Of a stretch of DNA of 11,125 bases, positions 6,829 to 11,125 are shown piece after piece. The stretch's first letter is position 1. The number at the start of each line of letters is the position of its first letter. A model generated the notes under the pieces. That model was not told the origin of the DNA. It did not search any database and saw only the letters and a list, made by a program, of their open reading frames with translations. Source of the stretch: Phoronis ovalis (Eukaryota > Phoronida > Phoronidae); assembly GCA_028565635.1 (NCBI GenBank), contig JAOXYB010056156.1:1-11125 (forward strand), in the 5' to 3' direction. A program made the translations under genes and the position numbers.

Positions 6829-9800
6829 GCTACATTTCCTCCATGACCTGTCCAGTTTGTGTGGACAAATTTACCAGGTGTAGACAGTAGCTCATAAGTG
6901 TGAGCTCCAAAGTAATCTCTTTGAGCCTGTAATGGAAACATGAAACACTGAACTATTTATGTGGTGAAGAGGTGAAGGTTTAATAGGATTTAGGAGATAT
7001 TAAAGTTTATATCTTCCTCCTACCCGAATATTGACTCATACTCTCAATTTCTATTAATAACAACTATGCAAAAATGTTAATATTAATGTTTTACTTTTGC
7101 ATAATTGCAAATAGAATACAATTACTAAAAGAAATAGAGTTTCCCCTGTAATTATAATTATAAGTGCAGAGATACTATGTTTCACAAGTTACAGTTATAG
7201 CAGGAAAAGTTTTTATTATTGGCCAGTTACTGATGTTTTACCTTTAAATTACTAGCTAATGAGAAAAGCAATTTTCTGGGTTCCCCATGCCATAGCTATG
7301 AATGAAACAGTTCTCAGTAGTTCGCTTTTAAATTAGTTATTCTCACCTGAATGAGATTCGCTGGAAGTCTGGCAGATCGATAACCATCATAAAAAGCAAG
7401 AGCTGTACTGAAACATGGCGTGGGAATACCTAAAGTCACAGCAGCAGCTACAACTTTGCGCCAGGAATCCTAAAATAAATCAATAATGTTCTGTGTGGAT
7501 AACAAAATCCCCAACTGGCCAAGAAGATGATGGAAAATATGAACAAATATAACTTCACAGTGGAATACAAGTACAGTTTTAGTACAAAGGTGAGAGCTAT
7601 GGAAACAAACTGGTGCTTCCCACAGTTGTTCTTTCCAAACTTAAAAAGGGAACAACACACAGTGATATTCATTTTCATACCGTTGGAGGGCTTTAGAAAT
7701 AGATACCACATTATGTGTATTATAGAATATTTAGATTCCTAATACAGACATCTGGTTAAACATTACCTGGCAGTTTTGAATTGCATTCTTGAAAAAGTCG
7801 TCCAACAAAAGATTGCTTAAATTAGGATTCTTATCAAAGGCTTCTTTAATATTACCAAGGAAGACACTATAATGATTTAAAAAAAGCATATCACCATCTT
7901 GTTTTTTGTACAGGTTTCTTCACTCAGTATTGTGCTTGACAGAACAGTACAGTACATGACAAGTTTTGGCAATTGGTTTTGAGTCTTAATGACTTATTTA
8001 CATGATAAGTAAAATGGTTGCAATAGTAAGTTAATTTAATTTTAAGTACAAGATACATGCATTTACAAATTAATATATAATATTCCTTTAGTGGGATTTT
8101 TTTACCTTCTAATAATACATCCACCTCTCCACATCAAAGCAATTGCACCATAATTCAGTTTCCAGTTTAATTCTTTAGCTGCCTCTCTCAACAACATGAA
8201 GCCTTGTGCGTATGACACAATCTTTGAAGCATACAAGGCCTGTGGAATAAGATACCCTATAAATATATGCCGAATGGCTGTGCAATATTTCTTTCATAAT
8301 TCAAACAAAATATATGCTATGTAAGCCAATCTAATGGACAGCTAAATTTAGCCACATGCTTGCTGCATGCACCATTTCAGTGTGTTTTTTTTAAATTCTA
8401 AATTATGTGACTTGTATTTCATTCATAGAATTAAATTGTGGTGGTTGTCTCTGCAAAGGAATTAATATTCAACCTTTATACAGTAAATACTAATCAGTGT
8501 TTAATTAGACTATAATTGTCAATCACATTTTTATGTTTTACATCAAGAGGCCACCTTTCGTATGTGCTCAATAAATTCTGTTTTGTCTCCTTCATATTTG
8601 GTTTTGCTTGGTCCTTTCAACTGCTTACTAGCTTGTACACGCTCTTGCTGTAGTGAGGACAGACATCTGGCAAACACGGATTCACCTAAAATAAGCAGAC
8701 ATTATAATTTATTACACCCTGATCAAATGGTGACCATGATCATTTCAGCCACCTCTCACAAATAACAAAGTTCATTTAAAGCAGTGTCCAGGAGCTGAAT
8801 CTAATCTGGGGCTATTATGACCAACTTATAATAATCCTAGATATAATGCTGCATTTCACAATTTTTAGTGATTTTGTGGTGAAAGATTTGCTAAAAATTT
8901 GATTTTTGTACTTTAGGCCCAAAGAATAGAAATTCATTCCAGCAGCAATTACAACCTTTGCAAATGTTGTACACTGTTGAGCTACTAGTCGCACACAGGG
9001 AAATAGAAGTTGGAAAAAGACAAAGAGACAATGGGAATTATTTCTTACCTATCAGGGTAACAGGCATACCATATTCCAGTGCTGAAATTGCTGTCCATTT
9101 ACCTGTTCCTTTCTAAAAAATTTAAAAAAGTCAGTAAACTAAAAACAAAAAGCCAGTCCATTCAATTTAATTTTTTATGCACAATGTACTATTATCTTTA
9201 AGCTTCTGGTGCAAAAATGAAAAGTTACTTTTTTTTGAATTATTACTAATTTTCCTAGTGTATAAACTATTTTTTATGACAGATCTTAATTGTACCTACC
9301 TGACCAGCAGCATCTCTGATTTTTTCTACTAAAGGTTTTCCATCTGTATCTTTGAACTTCAAAATATCTCGAGAAATTTCTATAAGGAAAGAATCTAACT
9401 CGCTTTTGTTCCACTGGTCCAAAACCTGTGAAGTGTTACTATAATTGACACAATGTAGCAAACCTATTTCAATTAGAAATAAATTAAGGACCCCTTATGC
9501 TAAACATTATATGTCAGAAATCTGAATGACTAATGCAGTAATGAGACCAATAAGAGAGGGGTCATAGATAGCCTAGTGACATCCGATAATCAAAATACTC
9601 GGCATGCATACACACCACCATAAACAAGTCTTTTATAGTTTATCTGATGAAGTCTTATTATAGATGATGAGTCGTGTGTAAATATTGTTAATTTATTTTG
9701 TTGTGTCAGATATGATCAATTACTGCATACCTGGCTCATTTCATCACATGACATGCCGAGTGCATCCTTCATCACATGGTAGGCCTCACAGATAAGCTGC

Positions 9801-10754
9801 ATATCCCCATACTCAATACCATTGTGGACCATTTTCACAAAGTGGCCTGCTCCTTCATCTCCGACCTGAAACAATAAATATCAAAAAATATCAACAATAT
9901 GTTTGTGATGTTATTCAGTCAGTTCCAGTAAAGTTCAAGTAATAACCATATTGCTGGACCAAATTAGTCAAGCTTACCACAAAAGCTTATGTCATGTTAC
10001 TTAACAGTAGTGACATCTGTTGGGAAAGGCTGAACAGTTTAGGTAAAATTACTTTACAATTAGTATTAATACTGAAAATGCAACTGATACCTTTCTTTAA
10101 TACAAAGTGTTTTGTTTGTTAGCAAAAAGTGTTGCATTTCATCCAACTCCTCTGATTGCAGGTACTTTATTCCCCCAATATAATCCCAAGGTAAAGAGTA
10201 TCCTAGTGCATATTTGTAACAGGTGAATGAACATCTTTTGCTCTTAAATATCTCAAATTTTAGACAAACATCATTTCTTACCCAATCACAGCAAGCTTCA
10301 CCACTCTCAACTTTTGCAGCAATTCCTTGAAAGATACCTTTGATGTGAGGCCTGAAAACAGTTTAGATAAAACCAAGTGAATACAATTCAGGGATTAGGA
10401 ATACAATTATTGTTAAATAGCTATGATTTTAATTACTTATAGGCATTTATAGCTCAGGTAAAGCATATAGCTATTTTTGCACAGCAGACAGAATAAATTG
10501 ATAAAATACGAAATGTACCCAGTGTTGGGTAACAATCTTGGGATGGTAGAAACAGGTTAGAATAATTGTAATATACCCTTGTTGATGGATTTAAGATTGA
10601 ATATTTTTTAAATGCACACAGACATTCATACTGACCATGCTTCTGTAGCACCACCTGGCATAAGTGAGGGGCCATAGCGGGCACCATCTTCTCCACCACT
10701 AACCCCACTCCCAACGAATAAGATTCCCTTCTCTTTCAAAGCTTTGCACCTTCT
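6807..10754 (-). CDS. PGD: 6-phosphogluconate dehydrogenase, decarboxylating (5' partial)
   Basis: It oxidises and decarboxylates 6-phosphogluconate to ribulose 5-phosphate, making NADPH in the cytosolic pentose phosphate pathway. Ten exons, in transcript order: 10636-10754, 10282-10351, 9731-9865, 9300-9425, 9049-9112, 8555-8685, 8106-8239, 7767-7866, 7347-7469, 6807-6926. All fuse in frame to 373 residues. The full animal enzyme has about 483, so about 110 N-terminal residues (most of the NADP-binding fold) lie past the right edge. Visible features are the [20 protein letters not shown] loop that binds substrate, and the catalytic Lys and Glu in [14 protein letters not shown] (Lys183 and Glu190 in sheep numbering). 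The family signature IRDAAGQKGTGKW is split by an intron after Gln. Arg and His of AQRDYFGAH reach the partner subunit's active site, and the tail contains NWTGHGG. No key residue is lost. All introns are GT-AG; the first donor seen is GTCAGT. The stop is TGA, read as tca at 6807-6809. Confidence 0.97.
6927..7346 (-). other. PGD intron (last)
   Basis: A 420-base phase 0 intron, donor GTGAGA and acceptor ttacag on the minus strand. Nothing else is recognised. Confidence 0.8.
8240..8554 (-). other. PGD intron
   Basis: A 315-base phase 0 intron between the IRK and ALYASK coding exons, donor GTGGCC and acceptor ccacag. No internal feature is seen. Confidence 0.8.
8686..9048 (-). other. PGD intron
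   Basis: A 363-base phase 1 intron, donor GTAAGAAA and acceptor attttag. It contains a small inverted repeat, aatttttag (8860-8868) with ctaaaaatt (8891-8899), of unknown meaning. Confidence 0.8.
9426..9730 (-). other. PGD intron
   Basis: A 305-base phase 0 intron, donor GTATGC and acceptor ttcacag. Nothing else is recognised. Confidence 0.8.
9866..10281 (-). other. PGD intron
   Basis: A 416-base phase 0 intron, donor GTAAGAAATG and acceptor tgtttcag. Nothing else is recognised. Confidence 0.8.
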
Positions 10755-11125
10755 CTGTAAAATGGGTAAAAAGTAATCATTTGACTAACATGATATTTTA
10801 TTATACTATTAGAGCAGTAAAACATCTTTCGTAATTATTCCAATGTTTTTTCATCTTTTGCATGGCTTGTATTTGATGGGGATTAGTAGTTCAAGTTTAT
10901 TTGCAAAGAACTGAAGTCTGAAAGAAATCTCATCATTTATTGAAAGCTTCAGTGCCATAATATACATATTTTATATAATTTACAAGTGAATTTTACACAG
11001 GGTATCTATTTCGGGAGAGTTATTTACAACAGGGAATATTTTTTCAGGTTTTTGCTGTTTATCCTATCTATAGGATACCCAGCATTGGTATCGTCTTTTG
11101 CGGGATAATTTTCAATATTGTTTAT
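10755..11125 (-). other. PGD intron running off the right edge
   Basis: From the acceptor (ttttacag on the minus strand) to the window end I find no codons for the expected upstream part of PGD, so the intron is at least 371 bases long. A palindrome, TATCCTAT-CT-ATAGGATA, lies at 11060-11077. Confidence 0.7.
11060..11077. repeat. Short perfect palindrome in a PGD intron
   Basis: TATCCTAT and ATAGGATA are perfect 8-base inverted arms around CT. Related GGTATC/GGATACC motifs sit nearby (11000 and 11074-11091). It may be the edge of a repeat that continues past the window. Confidence 0.4.

Noticed and set aside
7448-7742. ORFs on both strands in a PGD intron
   Set aside because: They lie between two well-defined PGD exons. 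The sequence has no family features, and the minus-strand ORF is hydrophobic noise.
8562-8765. Plus-strand ORF with several cysteines
   Set aside because: Antisense to the PGD exon at 8555-8685.
8860-8899. Inverted repeat aatttttag/ctaaaaatt as a possible small transposon or hairpin RNA
   Set aside because: Only nine bases of AT-rich arms with no flanking duplication, so it is expected by chance at this composition.
9664-9670. ATGATGA as box C of an intronic snoRNA
   Set aside because: No CTGA box D at a suitable distance, and it lies on the strand opposite to the host gene.
10454-10714. Minus-strand 86-codon ORF
   Set aside because: Out-of-frame overlap with the PGD exon at 10636-10754, extending into the intron.

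Overview
The window is metazoan nuclear DNA. It is AT-rich, its genes are broken by many canonical GT-AG introns of about 190-600 bases, and two of the genes are animal orthologues that can be aligned by eye. It holds no rRNA, tRNA, CRISPR array or bacterial feature. An intronic repeat with CCCGGG-rich ends and a GTACTC motif resembles, from memory, repeats common in cnidarian (coral and anemone) genomes. A cnidarian or another marine invertebrate is therefore my best guess, but this is weak evidence.

Layout: (1) 514-2417, plus strand, holds the last four exons of a gene whose 5' part lies outside the window. The 204 visible residues show a weak resemblance to the helical C-terminal region of the FAM120/asteroid (XPG-like) family. 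(2) 2418-3453 is intergenic or UTR. It begins with a diverged tandem duplication that copied the end of the coding region including the stop codon, and ends with a local rise in CpG and two tiny upstream ORFs. (3) 3454-6246, plus strand, is a complete five-exon gene of 296 codons, orthologous to human C3orf33 (MISO): one N-terminal membrane segment, a degenerate staphylococcal-nuclease-like domain and a charged tail. Its second intron carries a 380-base non-autonomous DNA transposon with perfect 8-base target duplications, beginning four bases into the intron. (4) 6247-6806 is the convergent 3' region, with polyadenylation signals for both flanking genes. (5) 6807-10754, minus strand, holds the last ten exons (373 residues) of 6-phosphogluconate dehydrogenase, the third enzyme of the oxidative pentose phosphate pathway. 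The exon or exons encoding the N-terminal NADP-binding part lie beyond the right edge.

The genes are not an operon and I see no functional link between them. I found no undescribed multi-gene system. The most notable points are the precisely delimited transposon beside a splice donor, the catalytically degenerate nuclease fold, and two independent local duplications that each copied the end of a coding sequence.
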